Assembly (NCBI GenBank): GCA_002339725.1
Contig: DDKN01000059.1
Location: 1-50,694 of the forward strand
DNA: 50,694 nucleotides
Reading direction: 5' to 3'
Origin: Thiobacillus sp. UBA2597
GTDB taxonomy: Bacteria; Pseudomonadota; Gammaproteobacteria; Burkholderiales; Thiobacillaceae
Position 1 is the first letter of the stretch, and every line of letters starts with the position of its first letter. Position numbers and translations under genes: made by a program. Shown here piece after piece: positions 1-10,554 of the stretch. The notes beneath the pieces were generated by a model that was given only the letters and a program-made list of their open reading frames with translations, ran no database searches and was not told the DNA's origin.

Positions 1-249
1 AAACCGGCTGCCAAGAAGACGGCCGCCAAGAAGCCCGCCGCGAAGAAGGCCGTCGCCAAGAAACCGGCAGCCAAGAAGACGGCCGCCAAGAAACCCGCCG
101 TGAAGAAGGTGGCCGCCAAGAAACCGGCTGCCAAGAAGACGGCCGCCAAGAAGCCCGCCGTGAAGAAGGTGGCCGCCAAGAAACCGGCCGCCAAGAAGGC
201 CCCGGCCAAGCGCCCGGCCGCACGGAAGCCGGCAGCCAAGAAGAAGTAA
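1..249 (+). CDS. Lysine/alanine/proline-rich H1-like protein, 3' end only
   Basis: Only the last 82 codons are visible; the gene enters from the left edge in frame 1 and ends at TAA 247-249. The product is an almost pure repeat of decamers of the type KKPAAKKTAA and KKPAVKKVAA. This resembles the C-terminal tails of bacterial H1-like or AlgP-type nucleoid proteins, which bind DNA through their positive charge. The repeats are also near-identical at DNA level (30-bp units), so the length is likely to vary between strains by slippage. The N-terminal part is outside the window, so the exact family is open. A strong terminator follows directly. Confidence 0.75.
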   Translation, partial: KPAAKKTAAKKPAAKKAVAKKPAAKKTAAKKPAVKKVAAKKPAAKKTAAKKPAVKKVAAKKPAAKKAPAKRPAARKPAAKKK

Positions 250-270
250 CAGCCAGTCTGTTGCTCTGAA

Positions 271-302
271 CAAAGGCGGGTTCATCCCGCCTTTGTTTTT
301 TG
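271..302 (+). terminator. Rho-independent terminator of the H1-like gene
   Basis: A perfect 10-bp stem (271-280 with 286-295, loop 281-285) is followed by a T-run from 296. The opposite strand has no T-run, so it works for the + strand gene only. The stop codon of msrQ (282-284, minus strand) lies inside the loop, so the two converging genes share this site. Confidence 0.9.
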
Positions 303-872
303 GTAGAACGCGAAAACCCGCAGGCCCAGCAGCACAGTGAGGATGCCGCCGTAGATCAGCGGCTGGGTCAGATCCTTCTTCACCAGCCAGCCATAGTGCA
401 GCACGCCCGCGATCGCCGCCGGGTAGATCAGCCAGTGCACGCGCTGCCAGTTGCGGCCGAGCCGGCGCATGGCCGCTTGGGTCGAGGTCAACGCCAGCGG
501 CAGCAGCAGCAAAAGCGCGGCCATGCCGAAGGTGATGAAGGGCCGCTGCCAAAGATCTTTGACGATCGCCGCCCAATCGAAGAACTGGTCGAGCCAGAGA
601 TACGACAGCAGGTGCAGGACGCCATAGAAGAAGGCGAACAGCCCGAGCAGACGGCGATAGCGCACGAGGCCGGTGTAGCCGGTCAGCTTGCGAACTGGCG
701 TGATGGCGAGGGTGAGCAGCAGGCCGGTCAGGGTCCAGGTGCCGAGCGAGCGTGTGATGAATTCAATGGGATTGACACCAAGGCCATCGGTCGCGGCGAG
801 ATAGAACAGCCGAGCGAGCGGATACAGGCAGAGCAGGAACAGCCAGGGCTTGGGATTGCGATACCACGCCAT
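282..872 (-). CDS. msrQ: Haem-binding membrane subunit MsrQ of the periplasmic methionine sulfoxide reductase
   Basis: The 196-residue product is a six-helix inner-membrane protein of the ferric-reductase-like YedZ/MsrQ family. It carries electrons from the quinone pool or cytoplasmic flavin to MsrP, which repairs oxidised methionine in periplasmic proteins. Hydrophobic segments cover most of the length, with conserved histidines in GVLHLLSYLW and VHWLIYPAAIAGVLHY that should ligate haem. It starts 6 nt after the msrP stop, the normal msrPQ order. Its stop codon sits in the loop of the terminator of the converging gene. Confidence 0.93.
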   Translation of the reverse strand: MAWYRNPKPWLFLLCLYPLARLFYLAATDGLGVNPIEFITRSLGTWTLTGLLLTLAITPVRKLTGYTGLVRYRRLLGLFAFFYGVLHLLSYLWLDQFFDWAAIVKDLWQRPFITFGMAALLLLLPLALTSTQAAMRRLGRNWQRVHWLIYPAAIAGVLHYGWLVKKDLTQPLIYGGILTVLLGLRVFAFYQKTKAG

Positions 873-878
873 GCCCGG

Positions 879-1799
<921 letters not shown>

Positions 1800-1854
1800 C
1801 GTGCACGGTCTCCTTCTACGCTGAGTCAGGAAGACGCGCCAGGCCGGCGAAAGT

Positions 1855-2367
1855 TCAACCGAACAGATCGTCGACGTCGTCCTGGCTGATCCGGTCGACC
1901 TCGCGCGTGGCCGGGCCGGACAGCTGGGGATCGGGGTCGTCGTCGATCAGCAGATGGACCAGGTTGTCCTCCATCTTCTGCACCATGATGAGCAGCTTGT
2001 TCACGACCTGGCCGACCAGGTCCTGGAATTCCTGGGCCTGGATGATCTCCTGCAGCTGGCCGGCGGCGACCTGATGCTCGGCCTGCAACTGTTCGAGAAA
2101 AGCGCGGATCTGCGGCGACCGGGTCTTGCCCGCCAGGACGGCGGCCAGCGCCTGCTGGGCCTTGATCCGCTCGGTCAGCGCCTCGGCCGCGGTCAGGGTA
2201 CGGCCGGCCGCCTGCTCGGTCAGGGCCGAGATGTAGCGCAGGCGATCGCGCGCATTGCTCACCACCGAGGCCTCGCTGGGCCCTTCGACGCCCAGTTCAT
2301 TCATGGTCGCGCGCATCTCCGCGACCATCGCTTCCACCCCGCGGCGGAAATTCTCGACATTCTTCAA
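1855..2367 (-). CDS. cheZ: Protein phosphatase CheZ
   Basis: CheZ dephosphorylates CheY-P and so resets the flagellar switch. The 170-residue product is shorter than E. coli CheZ (214) but keeps its landmarks: NARDRLRYI at 38-46, the catalytic QDLVGQ with D116 and Q120, and a C-terminal CheY-binding tail ending QDDVDDLFG. The start is a TTG: the sequence GGAGGG lies 4-5 nt upstream, and the first in-frame ATG would remove 13 residues. No cheY or flagellar gene is next to it, so the gene is separated from the main chemotaxis cluster. It is divergent from the thioredoxin gene across 92 bp. Confidence 0.88.
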   Translation of the reverse strand: MKNVENFRRGVEAMVAEMRATMNELGVEGPSEASVVSNARDRLRYISALTEQAAGRTLTAAEALTERIKAQQALAAVLAGKTRSPQIRAFLEQLQAEHQVAAGQLQEIIQAQEFQDLVGQVVNKLLIMVQKMEDNLVHLLIDDDPDPQLSGPATREVDRISQDDVDDLFG

Positions 2368-2459
2368 CGTACCCTCCTCCGTGGCCGCAAATTAGGCACG
2401 GCCGGCAAAGCATGATATGGTTGCCAGCCCGTTATGCCAATCCTCCGGAGCATCCCGCC

Positions 2460-2831
2460 ATGGCCGTTCTCGAACTGAACGAAGAAAACTTCGAAGATAC
2501 CATCCTCAGCAACGATTTCGTCGTCATCGACTTCTGGGCGCCCTGGTGCGGCCCCTGCCGCGGTTTCGCCCCGGTGTTCGAGGCCGCCTCGGAAAAGCAC
2601 CCGGACATCGTGTTCGCCAAGATCAACACCGAGGAGCAACAGGCCCTGGCCGCCCACTTCCAGATTCGCTCCATCCCCACCCTGATGATCTTCCGCGAGA
2701 AGGTCATCATCTATTCCCAGGCCGGCGCCCTGCCGGCCGGCGCCTTCGACGAGCTGCTGAACAAGGCCCGCGAGCTGGACATGGCCAAGGTGCACGAAGA
2801 GATCGCGCGCGAATCGCAGTCCGAGGCCTAA
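2460..2831 (+). CDS. Thioredoxin-family protein
   Basis: The 123-residue cytoplasmic protein has the classical active site WCGPC (C30 and C33) in DFWAPWCGPC and the cis-proline in IRSIPTLMIF, so it should be a dithiol reductant. There is no signal peptide. I chose the ATG at 2460 because GGAG lies 9 nt upstream and MAVLELNEENF matches the usual thioredoxin start; a longer frame from 2412 adds an unconvincing 16 residues. The C-terminal extension after residue 105 is charged. Its stop overlaps the stop of the converging glycosyltransferase gene. It is probably an accessory thioredoxin, not necessarily the main TrxA. Confidence 0.88.
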   Translation: MAVLELNEENFEDTILSNDFVVIDFWAPWCGPCRGFAPVFEAASEKHPDIVFAKINTEEQQALAAHFQIRSIPTLMIFREKVIIYSQAGALPAGAFDELLNKARELDMAKVHEEIARESQSEA

Positions 2832-3898
2832 GCCAGCCACTTCAGCAAATATGCCACCGCCTGCTCGACCCCGTCGGCAGGCGGTGTCGGCCTTGCCGGC
2901 AAGCCCCATACCTCGTTCAGCTTCTCCACCAAGTCCAGCCCGTTCAGCTCCGCCTCTTCGATTTGCAGCGCCCGGCCCTGGGCATGCAGCCAGGCCTTGA
3001 GATAAGGCGACTCCGGCCAATCCGGCCGATCCAGATAGAGCACAGGCACACCCTGCAGCACGGCCTCGACGAAGCTGCCGTAGCCGGGCTTGCTCACCAG
3101 GGCATCGACGCTGGCAAGCAGATCGAGAAAGGGCCAGCCCAGCGTCTCGATCGCCATGCAGTCGGCATGATCCTGGCACCAGGCTGCCGGCGCCAGCCAG
3201 GTGATACCGCGCGCATGCGGCCAGGCCGCCAGGGTGCAGGCATAGCCGATGCCACCCATGGCGAGCAGGACCAGGCGCTGATCGGCCGGCACATTCAAAC
3301 GCGCCCGCAATTCGGCACCCCGCGGCTGACCGCGTCCGGCCACCGGCGGCACCGCCACGGCATTGGCCAGATCGGCCATGGGCATGGCCGGCTCCAGACG
3401 CAGAAAGAGATCGGCTGCGCGATAGGCCGTGCGCATCTGCGCCAGCGGTTCGGCCATCTCCGCCAGCTGGCCCAGATAGGCCTCGGCGATGTCCGCCCAG
3501 TTGAGCGAGCACATGGCCGCCGAAGGCAGCCCGCTGTGTTGCGCCGCCGCCAGCGGCAGATAGGCGACATCGCTCAGCACGGCATCGACCGCCAGGGCGC
3601 GCAGACGTGCGGCCTCCGCCGCCAGCCGCTGCGGCCAGTCGCGATGGAACGCGCGATAGCAGGCCAGGCTCGCCGCCCGGTCGACCCGCAGGGCGTCGTG
3701 CATGGCCATACCGCAATCGGCCGGCTCGCAGATCTGGTCGAAGGGCGGCGCGATGCGTGCCGCCAGAACCGCTCGCGGCAGGGCGCTGTACAGGGAGAAG
3801 CGCAGCTCGGGCCGCAGCACAGCCAGCCGGTTGAGGACCGGCGCCACCTGGGCCAGGTGGCCCAGGCCATGATGGCTGACCGCGACCCAAAGATGCAT
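2828..3898 (-). CDS. GT-B fold glycosyltransferase-like protein
   Basis: The 356-residue product has features of GT1/GT28-type (MurG-like) glycosyltransferases. The N-terminal nucleotide-fold strand carries SHHGLGHLAQ (8-17), and a C-terminal sugar-nucleotide site is suggested by VSKPGYGSFVEAVLQGVPVL. No signal peptide or membrane helix is visible. The start ATG overlaps the hda stop as TGATG (shared base 3898), so the two are translationally coupled. The frame extends further upstream, but that part lies wholly inside hda. Donor and acceptor cannot be told from sequence; a lipid or envelope sugar acceptor is only a guess. Confidence 0.72.
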   Translation of the reverse strand: MHLWVAVSHHGLGHLAQVAPVLNRLAVLRPELRFSLYSALPRAVLAARIAPPFDQICEPADCGMAMHDALRVDRAASLACYRAFHRDWPQRLAAEAARLRALAVDAVLSDVAYLPLAAAQHSGLPSAAMCSLNWADIAEAYLGQLAEMAEPLAQMRTAYRAADLFLRLEPAMPMADLANAVAVPPVAGRGQPRGAELRARLNVPADQRLVLLAMGGIGYACTLAAWPHARGITWLAPAAWCQDHADCMAIETLGWPFLDLLASVDALVSKPGYGSFVEAVLQGVPVLYLDRPDWPESPYLKAWLHAQGRALQIEEAELNGLDLVEKLNEVWGLPARPTPPADGVEQAVAYLLKWLA

Positions 3899-4548
3899 CA
3901 ACCGGATTGCTGCAAAAACTCGCGCAGCAGCGGCAGGGTCACCGCCCGCTTGCGGCTCAGGGAGAACAGGTCGAGCGCATCCAGGGTGGCGAGCAGCCCC
4001 GGCAGGTCGCGTCGGCAATGGTTCAGCAGATACGCCGCGACCTCGTCCGGCAGATGCATGCCGCGCGCGGCGGCCCGGCTGCGCAGGGCGGCGGCGCGTT
4101 CCTGGTCGGTCAGGGGCCTGAGTCCGAACACCAGGCCCCAGCCCAGGCGGGTGGTCAGGTCCCGGCGCAGGGCCAGACGCGCCGGCGGCAGACTGCCGGC
4201 CGCGACGATGCGGCCCGCACCTTCGCGCGCCTGATTGATCAAATCGAACAGCCCGACCTGGGCCTCGGGCCCGAGCGCATCGACATCGTCCACCGCCAAG
4301 AGCGGCGGCAGGCTTTCGGGCAGGGGTGCGCCGGGCCGATAGACGCCGCCCGGCACCGCAGCGGTGCAGGCCCGAAGCAGGTGACTCTTGCCGCTGCCGG
4401 TCTCGCCCCAAAGATAGATCAGCGGCTCGGCCGCCTGGCCGCCGGCGAAGCGGATCAGGGCATCGACCGCCTCGGCATTCTGGCCGGGCAGGAAGTTGTC
4501 GAACTGGGGTGGGGCATCCGGACGGATATCGAGGATGAGCTGCCGCAT
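3898..4548 (-). CDS. hda: DnaA regulatory inactivator Hda
   Basis: Hda is the AAA+ DnaA paralogue which, bound to the sliding clamp, triggers DnaA-ATP hydrolysis after initiation. The 216-residue product starts with a clamp-binding-like QLILDI (3-8) and has Walker A GETGSGKS (48-55), a Walker B-like LLAVDDVDAL and the C-terminal helical lid. It lacks the DnaA DNA-binding domain, as Hda should. A -10-like TAAAAT (4555-4560, minus strand) places a possible transcription start at or next to the ATG, so the mRNA may be nearly leaderless; the only SD-like AGGG is 2-3 nt from the start. It is coupled to the glycosyltransferase gene downstream. Confidence 0.9.
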   Translation of the reverse strand: MRQLILDIRPDAPPQFDNFLPGQNAEAVDALIRFAGGQAAEPLIYLWGETGSGKSHLLRACTAAVPGGVYRPGAPLPESLPPLLAVDDVDALGPEAQVGLFDLINQAREGAGRIVAAGSLPPARLALRRDLTTRLGWGLVFGLRPLTDQERAAALRSRAAARGMHLPDEVAAYLLNHCRRDLPGLLATLDALDLFSLSRKRAVTLPLLREFLQQSG

Positions 4549-4637
4549 AACCCTATTTTACTCGAGCCCATTCGGCAGGAATCGCCCCGGAACGCTATCA
4601 TTGGTAACTCCATTCGCTTTTTCCTGAACATCGTTCC

Positions 4638-5714
4638 ATGGCTGCCCTGCAAACCATCATTCCACCGGCCGCGCATCCCGTCGGCGAGGTGCCCCCGATC
4701 GAGGAGGAAGCGCTCACCCCCGCCCAGCGCGACGCACTCAAGCGCCGGATCAAGCAATTGATGAAGGAACAGGATGCGGTGCTGGTGGCGCACTATTACA
4801 CCGCGGGCGAGATGCAGGACCTGGCCATCGAGACCGGCGGCTGCGTGTCCGACTCGCTGGAGATGGCCCGCTTCGGCCACGCCTCGAAGGCCAAGACCCT
4901 GATCGTGGCCGGCGTGCGCTTCATGGGCGAGACGGCCAAGATCCTCAACCCGGAAAAGCGGGTGCTGATGCCGGACCTGCGCGCCGAGTGCTCGCTCGAC
5001 CTGTCCTGCCCGGCCGACGCGTTCGCCGCCTTCTGCGACCAGCATCCCGACCGCACGGTGGTGGTTTACGCCAACACCTCGGCCGCGGTGAAGGCGCGCG
5101 CCGACTGGATGGTGACTTCCAGCATCGCCGTGCCCGTGGTGCAGCACCTGAAGGACAGAGGCGAGAAGATCATCTGGGCGCCCGACCGCTACCTGGGCGA
5201 CTATGTGCAGCGGACCACCGGCGCCGACATGGTGCTGTGGCAGGGTTCCTGCGTCGTACACGAGAAATTCAAGGTCGAGGGCATCCGCGAACTCAAGGCC
5301 CGGCATCCCGAGGCGGCGATCCTGGTGCACCCGGAATCGCCGCCCGAGGTGATCGCCCTGGCCGACGTGGTGGGCTCGACCACGCAATTGATCAAGGCCG
5401 TGCAGCAGTTGCCCAACCCGAGCTTCATCGTCGCCACCGACATCGGCATCTTCCACAAGATGCACGAGGTGGCGCCGAACAAACTGTTGCTGGAAGCGCC
5501 CAGCGGCGGCAAGGGTGCCACCTGCGTATCCTGCGCCCACTGCCCCTGGATGGCCATGAACTGGCTGAGCCGGCTGGAGCAGACCCTGATCACCGGGCGC
5601 AATGAGATCCATGTGCCGGAAGCGATCCGGGTCAAGGCCGTGCATTCGATCAACCGCATGCTGGAATTCGCCGGCCAGGCCGGCATCGCGGTCCGCGGCC
5701 GGAGCGGCGACTGA
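4638..5714 (+). CDS. nadA: Quinolinate synthase NadA
   Basis: NadA condenses iminoaspartate with dihydroxyacetone phosphate to quinolinate, the precursor of NAD. The 358-residue product has the three expected [4Fe-4S] ligand regions: C118 in AECSLDLSC, C205 in WQGSCVVHE, and the CVSCAHC cluster (C296, C299, C302). Substrate motifs such as VAHYYT and GVRFMGETAKIL are intact. It stands alone, divergent from hda and converging on trpB, with no nadB or nadC in the window. Confidence 0.96.
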   Translation: MAALQTIIPPAAHPVGEVPPIEEEALTPAQRDALKRRIKQLMKEQDAVLVAHYYTAGEMQDLAIETGGCVSDSLEMARFGHASKAKTLIVAGVRFMGETAKILNPEKRVLMPDLRAECSLDLSCPADAFAAFCDQHPDRTVVVYANTSAAVKARADWMVTSSIAVPVVQHLKDRGEKIIWAPDRYLGDYVQRTTGADMVLWQGSCVVHEKFKVEGIRELKARHPEAAILVHPESPPEVIALADVVGSTTQLIKAVQQLPNPSFIVATDIGIFHKMHEVAPNKLLLEAPSGGKGATCVSCAHCPWMAMNWLSRLEQTLITGRNEIHVPEAIRVKAVHSINRMLEFAGQAGIAVRGRSGD

Positions 5715-5811
5715 GCCGTTGCGGACGGCGGCCTGGGCACCCCTGAAGCGCGCAAGCTGACGCCAACGCCGCGGCCGGCAGGCCGCCCGATCCGGCGGCC
5801 GTTTCCAAGCC

Positions 5812-7179
<1,368 letters not shown>

Positions 7180-7286
7180 GGCGGTCTCCTTGGTCTGCAG
7201 ATGGCCTGGCTCTGGCCGGTGAATTCCCGAAGGCGGCTTCGGCTATGCTAAACCCATTCCGCCTCCTGCGGCAGGCACGGCCTGAC

Positions 7287-7292
7287 TATACT
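7287..7292 (+). promoter_or_regulatory. Candidate -10 box of the NUDIX gene
   Basis: TATACT lies 25 nt before the ATG, giving a leader of about 20 nt with AGGAGG close to the start. No good -35 box stands 17 nt upstream, so this is a weak call. Confidence 0.4.
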
Positions 7293-7317
7293 GCGGCTTT
7301 GCCCACAGGAGGCCCGT

Positions 7318-7863
7318 ATGAGCCGACCCGACCTGACCGAACACACCCTGAGCTCCGAGACCGTGTATCAAGGCCGCCTGCTGCACGCCAAGCGCGACCG
7401 GGTGCGCCTGCCCAACGGCAAAGAATCGAGCCGGGAATACCTGATCCATCCGGGCGCGGCGGTGATCATCCCGCTCTTCGACAACGGCGATGTGCTGCTC
7501 GAACGCCAGCATCGCTATCCCCTGCGACGCGATTTCCTGGAACTGCCGGCGGGCAAATTCGACCCGAACGAAAGCGAACTGGAATGCGCCCAGCGCGAAC
7601 TCCTGGAAGAGACCGGCTACCGGGCCGAGGTCTGGCAGTATCTCGCCACCTTCTATCCCTGCATCGGCTATTCGGACGAACGCCTAGTGTTCTATCGGGC
7701 GAGCGGCCTGGAGCACGTGGGGGACGCGCCCGACCACGACGAGTTCCTGGAACTGTTGCGGGTGCCGCTGGCCGAGGCCCTGGCGATGGTGGGCGACGGC
7801 CGCATCTGCGAGGGCAAGACGGTGATGGGCCTGCTCTGGCTCGAACGCTTCGGTCCGGCTTGA
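7318..7863 (+). CDS. nudF: NUDIX hydrolase, ADP-ribose pyrophosphatase type
   Basis: The 181-residue product has a full NUDIX box at 79-101: G, five residues, E, seven residues, then RELLEETGY. The RYPLRRDFLELPAGK sequence just before it is characteristic of the ADP-ribose/sugar-nucleotide branch. The likely reaction is ADP-ribose to AMP plus ribose-5-phosphate, clearing a reactive NAD breakdown product. The start is well marked by AGGAGG. It ends 7 bp from the converging CMD-Rieske gene. Confidence 0.88.
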   Translation: MSRPDLTEHTLSSETVYQGRLLHAKRDRVRLPNGKESSREYLIHPGAAVIIPLFDNGDVLLERQHRYPLRRDFLELPAGKFDPNESELECAQRELLEETGYRAEVWQYLATFYPCIGYSDERLVFYRASGLEHVGDAPDHDEFLELLRVPLAEALAMVGDGRICEGKTVMGLLWLERFGPA

Positions 7864-7870
7864 GCCGGCG

Positions 7871-8497
7871 TCACCACCAGGCGAGCAGGCGCCCGCCCTC
7901 CACCTTGTTGGCGAATTCCTTGAGCGGATGCTTGCCCTTCTCGATGCAGGCACCGGTGGTGATGTCGAACTTCCAGTGATGCTTGGGACAGGTCAGGGTC
8001 TTGCCCTCGCAGGCCAGCTGCGGGATGTTGGTCACCTGGTGCGGGCAGTGCGAGTCGTAGACCTTGAAGGTCTCGCCCTCGCGATAGACAAAGACCGAGC
8101 GGGCGCCACAATCCACCCGTTTGACCTCGCCGCTGGCGATGTCGGCCACCGCCATCACGTCGCGCCATTGCGGCTGGGCATTGATCAGTTCGGGCGAGAA
8201 TTCCGGCAGGTCCATCTCGAGCAGGATCTCGGTGGCCCAGACGATCTTGGCCAGGCCCAGGGCCGGGAAGGCCATGAGCAGGGCGTCGATCACCTCCATC
8301 GGCGTGCAGCCCTCGCGCAGGGCCCGGGTCAGGTATTGCCTGAAGCCGCTCTCAGTCTGGGCGTGGACCTTGGTGATGACCGAGATCAGGTCGCGCGTCT
8401 TGGGATCGAGGTGCTTGCCGGCATCCTTGAGGAACTTGAAGTAGTGCCCGAGCGCATCGCCGCGCACCTTGACCAGATAATCCAATGCGTCGCTCAT
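7871..8497 (-). CDS. Fusion of a carboxymuconolactone-decarboxylase-like domain and a Rieske [2Fe-2S] domain
   Basis: The 208-residue product has two domains. Residues 1-105 are an all-helical CMD/AhpD-like fold that lacks the peroxidase CxxC: only a lone C64 (EGCTPMEVID) remains. Residues 110-208 form a soluble Rieske ferredoxin with both ligand pairs, C151-P-H153 and C170-P-K-H173. It is probably a cytoplasmic electron carrier attached to a non-catalytic or novel helical module; the partner is unknown. The ATG at 8497 has AGAGGA 6 nt upstream. The longer frame upstream is low-complexity proline/arginine and not believable. It is the last of three genes read in the same direction (9090 to 7871). 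Confidence 0.8.
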   Translation of the reverse strand: MSDALDYLVKVRGDALGHYFKFLKDAGKHLDPKTRDLISVITKVHAQTESGFRQYLTRALREGCTPMEVIDALLMAFPALGLAKIVWATEILLEMDLPEFSPELINAQPQWRDVMAVADIASGEVKRVDCGARSVFVYREGETFKVYDSHCPHQVTNIPQLACEGKTLTCPKHHWKFDITTGACIEKGKHPLKEFANKVEGGRLLAWW

Positions 8498-8537
8498 GCT
8501 GCGTCCTCTGTGCAGGGAAGGAAAACGGCGTGTCGGT

Positions 8538-8792
8538 TCAGTCCAGCCAGCGCACCAGATAGAACAGGCGAAAGCCTTCGGAGGACCGGGAGGGGCCGGT
8601 GGCAATGGCCGCGTGGTAACCCGCCTCGGGCCTGGCGGCCGCCCGGGCCGAGGCCTCGGAGGCATGTACGGTGACCACGCCCTCCGGAAACCGCTTGCGG
8701 TTGCCGAGCTTGGGCGCGTAGATCACGCAATAGACGGTTTGCACGACCGCGCCCTCGGCATCCGACACCAGGGTGGAGATCGCCTCGGCCAT
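8538..8792 (-). CDS. Small conserved-looking protein of unknown function (84 aa)
   Basis: The product has a beta-rich opening (VVQTVYCVIYAPKLGNRKRF), a helical middle with SEASARAAAR, and a C-terminal GPSRSSEGFRLFYLVRWLD. There is no signal peptide and no metal motif; one cysteine is at position 22. I do not recognise the family. It lies between the 94-aa gene and the CMD-Rieske gene with gaps of 13 and 40 nt, so the three probably form one operon. Codon use matches the neighbours, and the reading frame is longer than chance shadows usually give in such a spot. Confidence 0.65.
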   Translation of the reverse strand: MAEAISTLVSDAEGAVVQTVYCVIYAPKLGNRKRFPEGVVTVHASEASARAAARPEAGYHAAIATGPSRSSEGFRLFYLVRWLD

Positions 8793-8805
8793 GGTCGTAT
8801 CCGGT

Positions 8806-9090
8806 TCAGTTGGGCTTCTTGCCGCCGGTCGGGCTGAATTGCAGGACCTTGGCGTTGGGCTCCTCGTCGGCGTAGAACGGGCGCTCGTTGCGCGCCAGGC
8901 CCAGGGCCTCGGCCAACTCGGCTTCGCGCGCGGCGATCAGGCCGAAACACATGCGGATGTTCTCCACGGTCAGGTCGGACAGCGGACTGGGCACGCCGTC
9001 GCGCGGCGCGGTGTCCTTCACGATCGAGCCCAGGGTCTTGCGCATGGCGCGCAGGATCTGCTGCTCCTTGGTCAGTTCGGCATCGCTCAC
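8806..9090 (-). CDS. Small helical protein of unknown function (94 aa)
   Basis: The acidic, mainly helical product contains AMRKTLGSIVKDT (15-27), PLSDLTVENIRMCFGLIAAREAEL and a disordered C-terminus ending in GGKKPN. I do not recognise the family. The start is GTG at 9090, supported by GGAG 6-7 nt upstream. It is the first gene of the apparent trio with the 84-aa gene and the CMD-Rieske gene. Nothing in the sequence says what it binds. Confidence 0.65.
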   Translation of the reverse strand: MSDAELTKEQQILRAMRKTLGSIVKDTAPRDGVPSPLSDLTVENIRMCFGLIAAREAELAEALGLARNERPFYADEEPNAKVLQFSPTGGKKPN

Positions 9091-9183
9091 TTTTTTCTCC
9101 AGGCAGGATGGCTAGTCCGGCTATTGTCGGCGCCCATCCGGCCAGGGTCAACCTTGGCCCAGCCGGGGTTATCGGCAGGCCGG

Positions 9184-10311
9184 TCAGACGATGGACAGGT
9201 CCTTGGTCTTGTCTTCCTCGCCCTCGTCGCCGCCGTGCAGTTTGAACATCAGGCGCAGGTCGTTGTAGGAATCGGCGTAACGCAGGGCGGTCTCCCGCTC
9301 GATCTGGCCGGCCATGGCCAGATCGAACAGGGCCTGGTCGAAGGTCTGCATGCCGTGGTCGCGCGACTTGGCCATGATCGGCTTGATCTCGTGCACCTCG
9401 CCCTTGAGGATGAGGTCGGAGATCAGGGGCGAGTTGATCATGATCTCCACCGCCGGCACCCGCCCGCCGCCCTTCTTGGGGATCAGGCGCTGGGAGATCA
9501 GGGCCTTGAGGTTGAGCGACAGGTCCATCAGCAGCTGGTCGCGCCGGTCGATCGGGAAGAAGTTGATGATCCGGTCCAGCGCCTGGTTGGAGTTGTTGGC
9601 GTGCAGCGTGGCCAGACACAGGTGGCCGGTCTCGGCGAAGGCGATGGCGTAGTCCATGGTGTCGCGGTCGCGGATCTCGCCGATCAGGATCACATCGGGC
9701 GCCTGGCGCAGGGTGTTCTTCAGGGCGGCGAACCAGCTGTCGGTATCCACCCCCACCTCGCGCTGCATCACCAGGCAGCCCTTGTGCGGGTGGACGAACT
9801 CGATCGGGTCCTCGACCGAGATGATGTGGCCGCGCGAATTGGTGTTGCGATGATCGAGCATGGCGGCCAGGCTGGTCGACTTGCCCGAACCGGTCCCCCC
9901 CACCATCAGCACCAGGCCGCGCTTTTCCATCATCACGTCTTTGAGCACCGGCGGCAGGCCCAGGCTGTCGAAATTGGGGATGGTGGTGTTGATGGTGCGC
10001 GCCACGAAGCCGGGCGAGCCGCGCTGGACGTAGGCGTTCATCCGGAAACGGCCGATGCCGTCCAGGCTGATCGCCCAGTTGCACTCGTGGGTCTCCTGGA
10101 ACTCCTGGCGCTGCTTGTCGTTCATCACCGAGGCGACCAGCTCCTCGGCCTGCTCGCGCGTGACCGGGCTGTTGTTGACCGGGGTCATCTCGCCGTGCAG
10201 CTTGATCGAAGGCGGCGCGCCGACGGTGACGAAGAGGTCGGAGCCACCCTTGTCCACCATCAGCTTGAGAAGCCCCGCGACGAATTTGAAATACTGGCTG
10301 TCGGTCTTCAT
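9184..10311 (-). CDS. pilU: Type IV pilus retraction ATPase PilU
   Basis: The 375-residue PilT-like secretion ATPase has Walker A GGTGSGKST (138-146), an Asp-box/Walker B region around DVILIGEIRDRDT, and the His box ATLHANN. I favour PilU over PilT because of its length and the C-terminal part SRDHGMQTFDQALF followed by an acidic tail ending KTKDLSIV. PilU works with PilT in pilus retraction and twitching. GGGAGG lies just before the ATG. No pilT is visible here; the gene follows acsA and a small membrane gene on the same strand. Confidence 0.88.
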   Translation of the reverse strand: MKTDSQYFKFVAGLLKLMVDKGGSDLFVTVGAPPSIKLHGEMTPVNNSPVTREQAEELVASVMNDKQRQEFQETHECNWAISLDGIGRFRMNAYVQRGSPGFVARTINTTIPNFDSLGLPPVLKDVMMEKRGLVLMVGGTGSGKSTSLAAMLDHRNTNSRGHIISVEDPIEFVHPHKGCLVMQREVGVDTDSWFAALKNTLRQAPDVILIGEIRDRDTMDYAIAFAETGHLCLATLHANNSNQALDRIINFFPIDRRDQLLMDLSLNLKALISQRLIPKKGGGRVPAVEIMINSPLISDLILKGEVHEIKPIMAKSRDHGMQTFDQALFDLAMAGQIERETALRYADSYNDLRLMFKLHGGDEGEEDKTKDLSIV

Positions 10312-10330
10312 GGCGCCTCCCTATCGAGGG

Positions 10331-10554
10331 TTACTGCGGGTTTTGCGCCGGACCATCGCCTGGCGCGGGGCGCAGACGCGGGTCCTGCGGATGCGGCAGA
10401 TCGGGCGGGATCGCCTTGTGCGGTGGCACCTCGGGCAACGGCCGCGGCGGCTGGCGCACCAGCCAGGCCAGCCAGCCCAGCATGAGCAGGATGGCCAAAA
10501 TCAGGAGCACGGGACCGCGCGGGATGCGCCGGCGCTGCCCGTTTTCCGACGCGC

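Noticed and set aside
1..246. CRISPR-like regular repeats at the left edge
   Set aside because: The repeats are contiguous in-frame codons without spacers; they encode a Lys/Ala/Pro tail.
5771..5786. Terminator hairpin between nadA and trpB
   Set aside because: A 6-bp GC stem exists, but neither strand has a T-run after it.
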